Source of the DNA: Nanobdellota archaeon
Lineage (GTDB): Archaea; Nanobdellota; Nanobdellia; JAAOXT01
Assembly (NCBI GenBank): GCA_018221045.1
Contig: JAAOXT010000015.1
Location: 1 to 56,779, forward strand
Reading direction: 5' to 3'
Length of the DNA: 56,779 nt
Shown here one piece after another: positions 20,012 to 29,359 of the stretch (its first letter is position 1; every line of letters begins with the position of its first letter). Under the pieces are notes generated by a model. It saw only the letters and a list, made by a program, of their open reading frames with translations. It did not search any database and had not been told where the DNA came from. The position numbers were made by a program, and so were the translations under genes.

Positions 20012-21133
20012 ATGAGTTTAATGATTGATGATTCAGGAGATTTTTATTTATCTCCTGGCAAGGAGGTTTCGTATGTACTATCCAGTTTTTCGAGCGAGGA
20101 TAGAATGAGTTTTGATACTGAATCATTTTTTTCAGGGCGTGAGGGTTTTGTTGTTAAAGAAATGGTTAGAAAAAATGTTCGGAAAAATGGTTACTTTTAC
20201 ACAGATTATGAGGGCGGCGAAGGAGGGAAGGTTCTTTTCAAAATAATTCCAAATGTTTATAGAGGTCCAATTGAAATAGAAGAAGCTGTTTTGGATACAA
20301 AAGGTCTTGAGAGTTTTTTGAAACCGACTACGAATTTTGATTTTGAAACAGAGTCCGTTGCAAAAGCATCTAAGAAAATATGTTCAAGTCTCAGCGGGTC
20401 AGAAAAACTGAATCCTCTTATTGTCAGTGACAGAATTGTTGACTGGATTCAGGATAATATAGAATATTGTTCAGTTCCTAAAAGTAGTGTTGAGCACGTT
20501 GCAGGGTGGATTGAAACGCTTTCTTCTAAGCAGAAAAGAGATCCTTTCACGATTCTTAATACAAGTTATAATATTAGAAGTGATATACTGAAAAAGGTTG
20601 CGAGACATATTCGTTTACCAAACAATGTCACAGATGATTTTGAGATTGCTAAATTCGTTATGAATAAAGCAGGAAATATTGGAGGAGTATTCAAGTTTTT
20701 CTGGCTTGGCGAAGAAATGACTGCTAGCAGAACTTTAGAGAGTGGTATGGGAAAATGTACTGGGCAGGCACGTCTTTTCGTGGCTTTAGCGAGAAGTCTT
20801 GGGATTCCATGTCAAAACGCGGGGGGTTATCTAGGGGGTTTTGACGGAGGGAATCATGCTTGGGCGAACATTTTTGCACAGCCTTATGGTTGGGTTGAGT
20901 TTGATCCGACAAATGGAGAAATAAAAGAATGTGACAGAAAATATTATGGATACAAATTTTTTAAAGAAAGAGAAAGCTATCCAAAGTTAAGTTTAATTGA
21001 GCGTGAGAATTCATCAAATCAAGATCTTGAAGAAATTATTGAACTTTTAGAGAATAATCAAGGCATCCTGTATAAAATTTTAGGAAGAAAAAAGCACGCG
21101 AAAGAAATTGAATTCCTGCAAGGTTTAAAATAA
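20012..21133 (+). CDS. transglutaminase-like domain protein
   Basis: Catalytic-type triad context: SGMGKCTGQARLFVALARSLGIPC, GGNHAWANIF, WVEFDPTNGE. Confidence 0.82.
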   Translation: MSLMIDDSGDFYLSPGKEVSYVLSSFSSEDRMSFDTESFFSGREGFVVKEMVRKNVRKNGYFYTDYEGGEGGKVLFKIIPNVYRGPIEIEEAVLDTKGLESFLKPTTNFDFETESVAKASKKICSSLSGSEKLNPLIVSDRIVDWIQDNIEYCSVPKSSVEHVAGWIETLSSKQKRDPFTILNTSYNIRSDILKKVARHIRLPNNVTDDFEIAKFVMNKAGNIGGVFKFFWLGEEMTASRTLESGMGKCTGQARLFVALARSLGIPCQNAGGYLGGFDGGNHAWANIFAQPYGWVEFDPTNGEIKECDRKYYGYKFFKERESYPKLSLIERENSSNQDLEEIIELLENNQGILYKILGRKKHAKEIEFLQGLK

Positions 21134-21151
21134 AAAAAAAGAAACGAAAGA

Positions 21152-21526
21152 TTAGACACCGCAAATTGTTTTGATAATCGCTCCTTTTTCGTAAACAGTG
21201 ATTTCGTCATATTTGTTGTAATCATCAATTATTGTAACAAAATAGAACGAATCGGTTAAGGTGGTTACGGATTGAACACTTTGGTTTAAACCCTGTTCTT
21301 TTAGGTAATCATTCACAAACCTTTCAGCTTCAAGTTTGTTGTTAATCATCATTTCTTTTTTGTATAGGATTGGAGAAGTCGGACCCGAATCATCGCACCA
21401 ACAATTCGGGACATCATCTTCAAATACATCACACACGTCGTTGGAGACATTATTATTCTCTTGTGCAGTGCAACCACTAAGCAGGATTATTACAACCATA
21501 CTGAGGAAAAGTTTTTTCACAAACAA
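21152..21526 (-). CDS. small lipoprotein-like secreted protein
   Basis: N-terminal MFVKKLFLSMVVIILLSGCTAQ lipobox. Confidence 0.65.
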   Translation of the reverse strand: MFVKKLFLSMVVIILLSGCTAQENNNVSNDVCDVFEDDVPNCWCDDSGPTSPILYKKEMMINNKLEAERFVNDYLKEQGLNQSVQSVTTLTDSFYFVTIIDDYNKYDEITVYEKGAIIKTICGV

Positions 21527-21585
21527 TTATGTGGGGTGAGTGATTAATAAAGCTATTTTCAAGAAAAAAAAGGTTAAAGAAATTT

Positions 21586-21759
21586 TTATTTTTTATGGTA
21601 ATGAGGTTTCATGAGTAAACCCATTGCAACTACTATCAGTAGTATCGGCCACCAAGGGAGATTTAAAGCTATTACTTTTAAATCGCTCAGCAACCAAAGT
21701 ACACCAATGAGCAGAAGCGTCATTGAAAAACCTTTCTTACCTTTGGGACATTCTTTCAT
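21586..21759 (-). CDS. 57-aa two-TM membrane protein, absent from ORF track
   Basis: MKECPKGKKGFSMTLLLIGVLWLLSDLKVIALNLPWWPILLIVVAMGLLMKPHYHKK. Confidence 0.6.
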   Translation of the reverse strand: MKECPKGKKGFSMTLLLIGVLWLLSDLKVIALNLPWWPILLIVVAMGLLMKPHYHKK

Positions 21760-21819
21760 TGGTGATTACTATGCTAAGAAGTCATTAATAAAATCTTCCA
21801 AGCGGAAAAAAAAGAGAAA

Positions 21820-21894
21820 TGCCCCCACCGGGATTTGAACCCGGGTCACAAGCTTGAAAGGCTCGCATGCTTGACCGTACTACACTATGAGGGC
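21820..21894 (-). tRNA. tRNA-Glu(UUC)
   Basis: GCCCUCA/UGGGGGC acceptor; CGAGC-CUUUCAA-GCUUG anticodon arm; T-arm CCGGGTTCAAATCCCGG. Confidence 0.95.
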
Positions 21895-21897
21895 GGA

Positions 21898-22012
21898 TGG
21901 GCCTGTCGTGATTCGAACACGAGACCCCCGGCTCTCTTAGAGCGAGGGAACCCTCCTATGGGGATTCACTGTCATATAAGACCGGTGCTCCACCAGGCTA
22001 AGCTACAGGCCC
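21898..22012 (-). tRNA. tRNA-Ile(UAU) with 41-nt intron (intron 21934-21974)
   Basis: GGGCCUGUAGCUUAGCCUGGUGGAGC... body; anticodon stem CCGGU/GCCGG; canonical BHB CUUA-UAU-GA.. / UAAG-AGA; spliced loop CU-UAU-AA. Confidence 0.88.
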
Positions 22013-22043
22013 GTAAACCAATAACCTTTTCTCTCTTCTTTAA

Positions 22044-22328
22044 TCACACAGTTTTTAAATCTTTTTCTCCCGAAACCCGATACAATTTCTGGAAGTAAGC
22101 AAGAGATAACAGTATAGACCTAGCTAAATCCCCCTTGATTTCGTCAAAACCTTCTACTTGATCATCAACGGATTTTTTCAAATGACAACCAGCGATTTGC
22201 AGTGATTCCCTAACGTACGGCAAATCTCTTGGAAGCGAGTTAGCAAGTTTTTCCAACCTGTTCAAATCCTTCTTTTTAATCATCCCCAAAATATCTTCAA
22301 CACCGAATTCATCGTCAATCGAAACCAT
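22044..22328 (-). CDS. hypothetical protein
   Basis: 94-aa ORF, predicted helical. Confidence 0.55.
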   Translation of the reverse strand: MVSIDDEFGVEDILGMIKKKDLNRLEKLANSLPRDLPYVRESLQIAGCHLKKSVDDQVEGFDEIKGDLARSILLSLAYFQKLYRVSGEKDLKTV

Positions 22329-22428
22329 AACAAAGGATTAAAGAGCGTGTTAGATTAATAATTTTATTGTAGTGTTCGCCGTAAGTTTTTTAAAACCGAA
22401 AAAGCGTTTTTTATGAGAAACAATATTT

Positions 22429-22500
22429 GCCCGGGTAGCTTAATGGTGGAGCGACGGACTGTTAATCCGTAGGTCGCAGGTTCGACCCCTGTCCCGGGCG
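22429..22500 (+). tRNA. tRNA-Asn(GUU)
   Basis: GCCCGGG/CCCGGGC acceptor; ACGGA-CUGUUAA-UCCGU anticodon arm; discriminator G. Confidence 0.95.
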
Positions 22501-22553
22501 CTTAAAACCAAACAAAACATTAAAAAGAAATGGCTCACAATTAATTCTAATAA

Positions 22554-25031
22554 ATGCTATCCGACAAAGAACTGAAAAAAAAGTATGGTAAAGAATACTC
22601 GCTTAACCCGGACAAGTACTACCCAACCAAGTTCATCAAAAGCCAAAAGTTCGTAAGAGGAAAATGCGAGAAATGCGGCAAACACTTCTGGAACCTCAAC
22701 CCCGAAAGAAAAGTTTGCGGGGACACGGCTTGCACAGAAGGATATGGCTTCATAAACGACTCACCAGCAAAAGTTAAGCTGACTTACCCCGAAGTGTGGA
22801 AATCATTCTCCAAAACCCTCCAAAAAAAAGGTTACACCCCAATCAAAAGATACCCTGTGGTTGCTCGCTGGAGGGACGACATACCCTTCGTTGAAGCAAG
22901 CATTGACGACTTCATACCCCACGTGATAAACGGCGTAGTCAAACCCCCCGCGAACCAGCTCACAGTCCCGCAATTCTGTTTACGGTTCAACGATATATCA
23001 AACGTTGGAATAACTGGGGCGCACTACACGGGATTCATCATGATTGGCCAACACAGGTTCGAGAAACCTGGAAACTTCGACCCTGACGAGTACTTAGAAC
23101 ACCTTTACGCGTGGTTCAACCAAACGCTCGGCATCCCCGCTGAAGAATTCATTTTTCACGAGGACATCTGGTCGGGTTCAGGCAACTTCGGGCCCTGCGT
23201 AGAAATCTTTTCAAGAGGGGTTGAGCTAGCGAATCAGGTTTACATGCAGTTCAAACAAACCAAGAGCGGGTTCAAAGACCTGAACCTCAAAGTTCTGGAC
23301 ATGGGAATGGGGCACGAAAGAATTTCATGGTTCACCAACGGGACACCCCAATCATACGAGACAACGTTCCCGCACGTAATCAAAAAACTAAAAAAGAAAA
23401 CGGGAATAACGGTTGACGAGAAGATACTAGAAGCATTCATGCCCTATTCAGGATTCCTCAACTCCGACGAAGTCGAAGACGTTGAAAAAGTGTGGAAAAC
23501 CATATCCGAAAAAATAAGTGTCAGCGTTGAAAAAATCAAAGGAACAATTATCCCTCTTCAAGCAATTTACTCAATAGCAGACCACACGAGAAGCCTATTA
23601 ATAGCGATAAGCGACGGGGCGCTGCCCTCAAACACAGGAGGAGGCTATAACCTAAGAGTCATTTTCAGGAGAAGCATGGATTTCCTATCCAAACACGGCT
23701 GGAACGTAGACCTTGCAGAAGTGTGCGAATGGCACGTAAAAGACCTTGAAAAACTCTTCCCAAAAATCGGAGAAAACATTGAGGAAGTTAAAGAAATTAT
23801 TGGCGTGGAAGTCAAGAAGTACGAAAAAACCAAGAAGAGAATGAAAAGCATAATCAAAACCATCAAAGGAATAGTTTCAACAGAAAAAATGGTAGAGCTT
23901 TACGACTCTCACGGCATCAACCCGGAAACACTCGTTAAGGAAGGAGTTCAAGCCAAAATCCCTAAACGCTTCTTCGAAATGGTTGCGGAAAGACACGGAA
24001 AAGTCAAGAAGAAAAAAGAAGAAAAAAGGTTCGATGTCCAAGGCATTCCGAAAACAAAGAAAATTTACTACGATGATTACAGCAAAATCGAGTTCAAAGC
24101 CAAAGTCCTAAAAACTTCAGGGGACAAAGTAATCCTGGATAAAACAGGTTTCTACCCAACTTCAGGTGGACAAATTCATGATAAAGGATTCATCGCTGGA
24201 AGAGAAGTAGTAGAAGTTTTCGACGAGGAAGGAGTCGTAATCCACGTCATCAAAGGGAAACCACTCAAAAAAGGTGAAGAAGTCGCTTGCAAAATCGATT
24301 GGGAGCGCAGAAAACAACTAGCCCAACACCACACAGCAGTCCACGTCATCAACGGAGCGTCAAGAAAAATTCTGGGAAACCACGTGTGGCAAGCAGGCGC
24401 TGACAAAAATACTCAGCGAGCAAGAATAGACATAACGCACTACGAAAACCCGTCGCCAGAACAATTAAAAAAAATCGAAGTGTTAGCGAATCAAATCATA
24501 AAAAAATCTATTCCGGTCCAAAGCTTTTTCTTGGATAAAGATTTAGCTGAAAAAAAATACGGTTTCCGCGTCTACCAGGGAGGAGCCATACCAGGAAGCA
24601 AGCTAAGAATAATAAAGATTGGAAACTTCGACGTCGAGGCGTGCGGGGGCACGCACGTGAAAAACACAAGACAAGTCGGCGAGGTCAAAATAGTTGAAGT
24701 CAAAAGAATACAAGACGGAGTAATCAGGCTAGTGCTAAAAGCAGGCGAAGCTCTTGAAAAACGCTCAAAAGAGCTTAAAGAATTAGCTGACGAAATCACT
24801 GAATTATTGGGTTGTAATTACTCCAAAATACCTGAAAAAACAGGGGAACTGTTCAAGGCTTGGAAGAAAAAACGTAAAGGAAAACCATTTGAGTTCAAAA
24901 AAGGAAAACCCGGCAAAGGAAGCGCGACAAACATTAAAGAAAATTTGGACGAAGCCGCGAGCTTCTTAAAAGTCAGGAAAGAGCACCTGCCCAGCACAAT
25001 AAAAAGATTTCTCAAAGACCTAAAAAAATAA
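22554..25031 (+). CDS. alaS: alanyl-tRNA synthetase (archaeal type)
   Basis: Archaeal N-terminal zinc-finger insert, RWRDDIPFVEASIDDFIPHV, FDVEACGGTHVKNTRQVGEVKIV. Confidence 0.96.
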   Translation: MLSDKELKKKYGKEYSLNPDKYYPTKFIKSQKFVRGKCEKCGKHFWNLNPERKVCGDTACTEGYGFINDSPAKVKLTYPEVWKSFSKTLQKKGYTPIKRYPVVARWRDDIPFVEASIDDFIPHVINGVVKPPANQLTVPQFCLRFNDISNVGITGAHYTGFIMIGQHRFEKPGNFDPDEYLEHLYAWFNQTLGIPAEEFIFHEDIWSGSGNFGPCVEIFSRGVELANQVYMQFKQTKSGFKDLNLKVLDMGMGHERISWFTNGTPQSYETTFPHVIKKLKKKTGITVDEKILEAFMPYSGFLNSDEVEDVEKVWKTISEKISVSVEKIKGTIIPLQAIYSIADHTRSLLIAISDGALPSNTGGGYNLRVIFRRSMDFLSKHGWNVDLAEVCEWHVKDLEKLFPKIGENIEEVKEIIGVEVKKYEKTKKRMKSIIKTIKGIVSTEKMVELYDSHGINPETLVKEGVQAKIPKRFFEMVAERHGKVKKKKEEKRFDVQGIPKTKKIYYDDYSKIEFKAKVLKTSGDKVILDKTGFYPTSGGQIHDKGFIAGREVVEVFDEEGVVIHVIKGKPLKKGEEVACKIDWERRKQLAQHHTAVHVINGASRKILGNHVWQAGADKNTQRARIDITHYENPSPEQLKKIEVLANQIIKKSIPVQSFFLDKDLAEKKYGFRVYQGGAIPGSKLRIIKIGNFDVEACGGTHVKNTRQVGEVKIVEVKRIQDGVIRLVLKAGEALEKRSKELKELADEITELLGCNYSKIPEKTGELFKAWKKKRKGKPFEFKKGKPGKGSATNIKENLDEAASFLKVRKEHLPSTIKRFLKDLKK

Positions 25032-25915
25032 TGAAACCTGCCTTAAAAAAACTATGCCAGGAACTCGGATGCCCCGACCTAATCAACTCTTTAAAACAAG
25101 AACTGCCCAGATACATCCGGGCCAACCAACTAATAATCAAACCAGAAAAATTAAAAAAAGTTCTCGAAAAAAAAGGGTGGACACTAAAAAAAATTGCTTG
25201 GAACGATTACGGATTCAAAGTCGTGAAAGCACCGTGCAAGCTGGGAAACACTTTGGAGCACGCCATGGGAATGTACTACGTGCAAAACGCTTCAAGCATG
25301 ATACCACCCCAAGTCCTAAACCCCTTGCCAGGGGAAAGAGTTCTGGACCTTTGCGCGTCACCCGGCTCAAAAACCACGCAGATAAGCATGCTCATGAAAA
25401 ACAAAGGAGTGGTGGTGGCGAACGACTACCTGCCAAAAAAAATAGTTTCCCTCCTGAGAAACGTTCAAAAATGCAGGGCGACGAACGTGATAGGAAACCT
25501 TTCAAGAGGAGAAAAAACTTCTTTTATAGAAGAGTTTGACAAAGTCCTGGTCGACGCTCCCTGCACAGGGCTAGGAGCAGTTCATAAAGACCCGAAAATA
25601 TTGAAGACGTGGAGTCCCTCAAGCATCAAAAAATTGTGCGCTAAACAAAAAAAGTTGGTGGAAGCAGGGTTCAAAGCCCTCAAAAAAGGAGGAGTAATGG
25701 TTTACTCGACCTGCACGCTAAGCGTGGAAGAAAACGAAGGAATAGTCAACCACTTAATAAAACTCGGAGCAAAAGTTGAAAGCATAAAAATCAAAGGCTT
25801 GAAAACCCGGCCAGGAATCATCAGAAATTATAATCCTCAAGTCAAAAAAACGGTTAGGGTTTACCCAATGGACAATCAAAGTGAAGCATTCTTCATAGCG
25901 AGGATAAAAAAATGA
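25031..25915 (+). CDS. NOL1/NOP2/Sun family RNA m5C methyltransferase
   Basis: VLDLCASPGSKTTQISMLM, VLVDAPCTGLGAVHKDPKI, VYSTCTLSVEENEGIV. Confidence 0.94.
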   Translation: MKPALKKLCQELGCPDLINSLKQELPRYIRANQLIIKPEKLKKVLEKKGWTLKKIAWNDYGFKVVKAPCKLGNTLEHAMGMYYVQNASSMIPPQVLNPLPGERVLDLCASPGSKTTQISMLMKNKGVVVANDYLPKKIVSLLRNVQKCRATNVIGNLSRGEKTSFIEEFDKVLVDAPCTGLGAVHKDPKILKTWSPSSIKKLCAKQKKLVEAGFKALKKGGVMVYSTCTLSVEENEGIVNHLIKLGAKVESIKIKGLKTRPGIIRNYNPQVKKTVRVYPMDNQSEAFFIARIKK

Positions 25916-26346
25916 AGTTTGAATACATGAACACTAACGAAGTCAAAAAAATCAACGATTTCCTCGAGCAAAGGTTCGGCACAAGACTTGAACAATACTA
26001 CTATCTTAAACAAAGAGACAGGATCTGGGTTTTTTCAGGCGAGCACGAAAAATTGGAAAAACTCAGGCCAGGATTCACCGGGTTCCGATTAGGAATAATT
26101 GACAAGCGAAGAAGTTTCAAACCATCACAGGAATCATCAACCCTCATCAAAGCAAGGAAAAACGTTCTCGAAGTAAGTGAAAAAGAAGCGCGAAACTGGC
26201 TGGCAGGAAAAGATTTGAAAAAACAAGGAGTTGACGGATGGTTCCTGCTAAGAACTAAAACAGGTTTCTTCGGGGTCGGAAAAAGAGTTCAAGGATTTTT
26301 CAGGAACATAGTTCCAAAAAGGTCCAGGGTCATAGGTTTCTTTTAG
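25912..26346 (+). CDS. PUA-like RNA-binding protein coupled to the NSUN gene
   Basis: 144 aa, stop/start overlap with upstream gene; pattern LRTKTGFFGVGKRVQGFFRNIVPKRSRVI. Confidence 0.55.
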   Translation: MKFEYMNTNEVKKINDFLEQRFGTRLEQYYYLKQRDRIWVFSGEHEKLEKLRPGFTGFRLGIIDKRRSFKPSQESSTLIKARKNVLEVSEKEARNWLAGKDLKKQGVDGWFLLRTKTGFFGVGKRVQGFFRNIVPKRSRVIGFF

Positions 26347-28219
26347 ATTTCAACACGCCAATAATTTTTTTGGCCGCGGTTTCAGGAGTGCTTCCAAAGA
26401 TGACCCGGCTCCCAACCAGTTTTTCCAAATCCTTAGTGAGAACGCGAGTAGCGATTTTCGAACCCTTAATCGATAAAGCCGGGTTAACGTGAGTCGTGAC
26501 ACCCAAATCAAGAAAGTACACGCCTATTGCCAACGATTTTTCGGCCATGTACTCCGGAGCACTGCAAGCAATTGGCAAGTCTGGCAGAGAAGTATTCGAG
26601 GCCTCTGAGAGCTGGGTGAACAAGGCACCGATTCTTGAACAGTCAACGCACGAACCCATGTGCCAAGCAGGAGGCAGGGCTTCCAAACCATTTGCTTCAC
26701 CCACTTTTTCCAAAAAATGTTTGAGACCGTCGCCCGCAAGCTTCACGGCCCTCGGGTTCATCAAGTCCGCCTGAGCCGCGGCGTGAGCCCAGCAACCAGT
26801 GCCCACCACTAACACGTTATTTTTTATCAGGATTCTTGTAAGCTCTTCTTGAAAAGCTTGTCCTCTGAGCTTAGCGTTCCTGCAACCCACTACAGCCACT
26901 ATTCCGAGAACGTTTCCGGATTTCATCTCGTTTATGAGAGGTTTGAAAGGATTTTTTTTATCAAGCTTCGATAGCAAGGTTTTTATGGCTTCAACCGAAA
27001 AACCTCCATAAAGCTCTGAAACTTTTTCAGGGATTAAAACGTTTTTACCCTTTCTTTTTTGGAAAGCTTTCACAGCTTCTTTAATGATTTTTTTAGCAGA
27101 ACGGTCAGCGTTCTCAACTTCAAAGGGCAAGTGCAAGGCACCAGGAATCTTAACAAAATCTATCGTGGTTATCAAACGAGTATTGTAACAAGACGCGATG
27201 TCCTGAAGAGAAGGGTAAATGCATTGAAGGTCGACGACAGTGGCGTCAACAGCTCCAGTGACCAAAGCCATTTCTTGTTGCATGACGTGACCAGCCATGG
27301 GCACTCCCTGGCGCATTAGCAGTTCGTTTCCAGTGCAGCACATGCCGACAACGTTTATGCCTTTCGCCCCAACTTTTTTGGCGTGTAAACCCATTTTTCG
27401 CGACCACTCCAAAACTTTTTCAGAAAGCAAGGGGAGGTGGCCGTGAACAATGATGTTAACCCAATCCTTTTTCAAAACCCCCAAATTGGCAGTGGACTTG
27501 GTGAGGTAAGGCGTGCCGAAGATGATGTCCTGCACGTCGGTTGCGAGAGACATGCCAGCAAACCCGTCCACCAAGCCGAGTTTGAGCACGGATAATAGCA
27601 CGTTCACTGGGTCGGCGTCGTTGCCCATAGTTGTTTGGTGTAGGGCGTGCGAGATTTCAGCGTCAGCGTTCACTGGAAGAATGTCGAGTTTTGACCAGGC
27701 CTTCATTCTTTCCTTGTTCGCCCTGACTTTGAACCAGTTGAGCGTCAACCCTTCTCTTTGTTTGAGCAGTCCTTCCTGCCTCCTGAACTCTTCCAGCGCT
27801 TCCAAGACAACGCTTTTAGCGACTTGTTTGACGCTTTTCCCGAAAGTTTTTAAACCCAGTTTGCGCGCCACAAAAAAGAGTTTTTCCTTATCTTTTATGG
27901 GATAGGACTTGGTTTTTCCTTCACTGATTTTTAATAACGCTAGTAAGACTTCTTTCGCGTGGTCCGTGTGGCACGCGGTTCCCGCGGCAACGTGCCTTAA
28001 CAAGTTTCTGGTAACGATTAAGTCCGCGTTAGCCCCGCAAACCCCTTCTTCCTGTTTTCCAGGGATGATGCGGCAAGGACCTTGAAAACAGTTCTTGCAG
28101 CACACGTCTCCCAAGCCGAACACGCATTGAGGTTGTTGTTCTTCAAAACGGTCAAACACGAGTTTTGCCTTGTCCCTACGGGCTTTTGAAACAATTTTTG
28201 GGTCAACCCAAGAATTCAT
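26330..28219 (-). CDS. cooS: anaerobic carbon-monoxide dehydrogenase catalytic subunit (Ni-Fe type)
   Basis: Cluster motifs FGLGDVCCKNCFQGPCRI, GVCGANAD, and the C-cluster ligand set by motif: HGHLP, GMCCTGNE, DLQCIYPS, VVGCRN, GTGCWAHAAAQADLM, HMGSCVDCSR. Confidence 0.94.
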   Translation of the reverse strand: MNSWVDPKIVSKARRDKAKLVFDRFEEQQPQCVFGLGDVCCKNCFQGPCRIIPGKQEEGVCGANADLIVTRNLLRHVAAGTACHTDHAKEVLLALLKISEGKTKSYPIKDKEKLFFVARKLGLKTFGKSVKQVAKSVVLEALEEFRRQEGLLKQREGLTLNWFKVRANKERMKAWSKLDILPVNADAEISHALHQTTMGNDADPVNVLLSVLKLGLVDGFAGMSLATDVQDIIFGTPYLTKSTANLGVLKKDWVNIIVHGHLPLLSEKVLEWSRKMGLHAKKVGAKGINVVGMCCTGNELLMRQGVPMAGHVMQQEMALVTGAVDATVVDLQCIYPSLQDIASCYNTRLITTIDFVKIPGALHLPFEVENADRSAKKIIKEAVKAFQKRKGKNVLIPEKVSELYGGFSVEAIKTLLSKLDKKNPFKPLINEMKSGNVLGIVAVVGCRNAKLRGQAFQEELTRILIKNNVLVVGTGCWAHAAAQADLMNPRAVKLAGDGLKHFLEKVGEANGLEALPPAWHMGSCVDCSRIGALFTQLSEASNTSLPDLPIACSAPEYMAEKSLAIGVYFLDLGVTTHVNPALSIKGSKIATRVLTKDLEKLVGSRVIFGSTPETAAKKIIGVLKSKRNL

Positions 28220-28255
28220 GTGATAGTAATAAGGAGAAAGGTTTTATTTATTCCT

Positions 28256-29359
28256 TTAGTCTAGCCAGTCCTTGTTTTCAATCTTGGTTGGCACGTAATT
28301 CTTGACCGCGAAGTCAACACCTTTTGTAACCATTGAATCCAACTCTATCTTGTAACCAAAGTTTTTGAGGTCCTTTAACTCTTTCTGCCACTCCTTGGTC
28401 TTGAACCAGTCGTACTTTTTTATTTCATCTAATCTTTTCATGTCTGATTTGGTTGCTTTGATTAACGCGGTTTTAGGTACACTGAAATTCTCGTAATCAC
28501 TGACTTTTAAGCCGAGGAACTTGGCGTCAGGAACAGCGCACTTCTCGCTGAAGTAAGCGAGGTTAATGCTTCCCTGCTTGTAAACGCTGTAAATGTAATA
28601 ACCGTAAGCATCCATGTCCATCATCACGTAAACCGGGAGTTTGAGCTCATCATGAATCCTTTGAAGCAAACGTCTTTCAGCGCGAGCGGGCTGGCCTTTA
28701 CCAGTTATTATGATGCAATTATTCTTATCCCAAAATTTTAGTCGGTTGAAAATGTTCCACATAGCGTATTTTTCGATGACGAGCACGTAGTCCGCACTGC
28801 AATGTTTGAAGTCAATAGTGTTTTTCTCAACGATTGCGGGCACGCTGTAACCCGCGCTTCCCATCTTCGCTAAATTAATGTCGTCCCCGCTGGTCTTATC
28901 CCTTATAGTTAAAGGCCCTGCAATGACCCCTTTTGGCGTGGCAATGAGGTTTAACTCTTCTCTTAGAGCGTCAATGATGACTTCAATATCCTCGATCAAC
29001 GGGTCTGTTTCCTTCTGAGCGTCAAAAGTGTTTTCATTCGAGTTTGGCAGAGTTCTTTTCAACGCGTAATAAATCTGCCTTATGCTTAGAGGAGGCTTAT
29101 CTTGCTCTAATAGTTCTTTGCAAAGAGATGCTATGAGCATGGTTTGCATGAACTTCTTGGACTGGTTGAGGTTGAAAAAACTTCTTTTCTGAACCTTGTT
29201 ACCCAATCTTATCAAACGGTCTTTTTCGTCGAAGTAAACGTTGTTAAGTGAGCGCAGCCTAACATCTATCTCAGGGTTTTTCTTTTTTTCAAGTTGTTCA
29301 AGAACTTCTTCTCCAAGTTTTGCAAGCTTTTTAATAGTGCTAGAATGATCTATTTTCAT
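28256..29359 (-). CDS. top6A: DNA topoisomerase VI subunit A
   Basis: [53 protein letters not shown]. Confidence 0.96.
   Translation of the reverse strand: MKIDHSSTIKKLAKLGEEVLEQLEKKKNPEIDVRLRSLNNVYFDEKDRLIRLGNKVQKRSFFNLNQSKKFMQTMLIASLCKELLEQDKPPLSIRQIYYALKRTLPNSNENTFDAQKETDPLIEDIEVIIDALREELNLIATPKGVIAGPLTIRDKTSGDDINLAKMGSAGYSVPAIVEKNTIDFKHCSADYVLVIEKYAMWNIFNRLKFWDKNNCIIITGKGQPARAERRLLQRIHDELKLPVYVMMDMDAYGYYIYSVYKQGSINLAYFSEKCAVPDAKFLGLKVSDYENFSVPKTALIKATKSDMKRLDEIKKYDWFKTKEWQKELKDLKNFGYKIELDSMVTKGVDFAVKNYVPTKIENKDWLD

Noticed and set aside
25054-25539. 161-aa plus ORF
   Set aside because: Alternative frame inside the NSUN methyltransferase gene.
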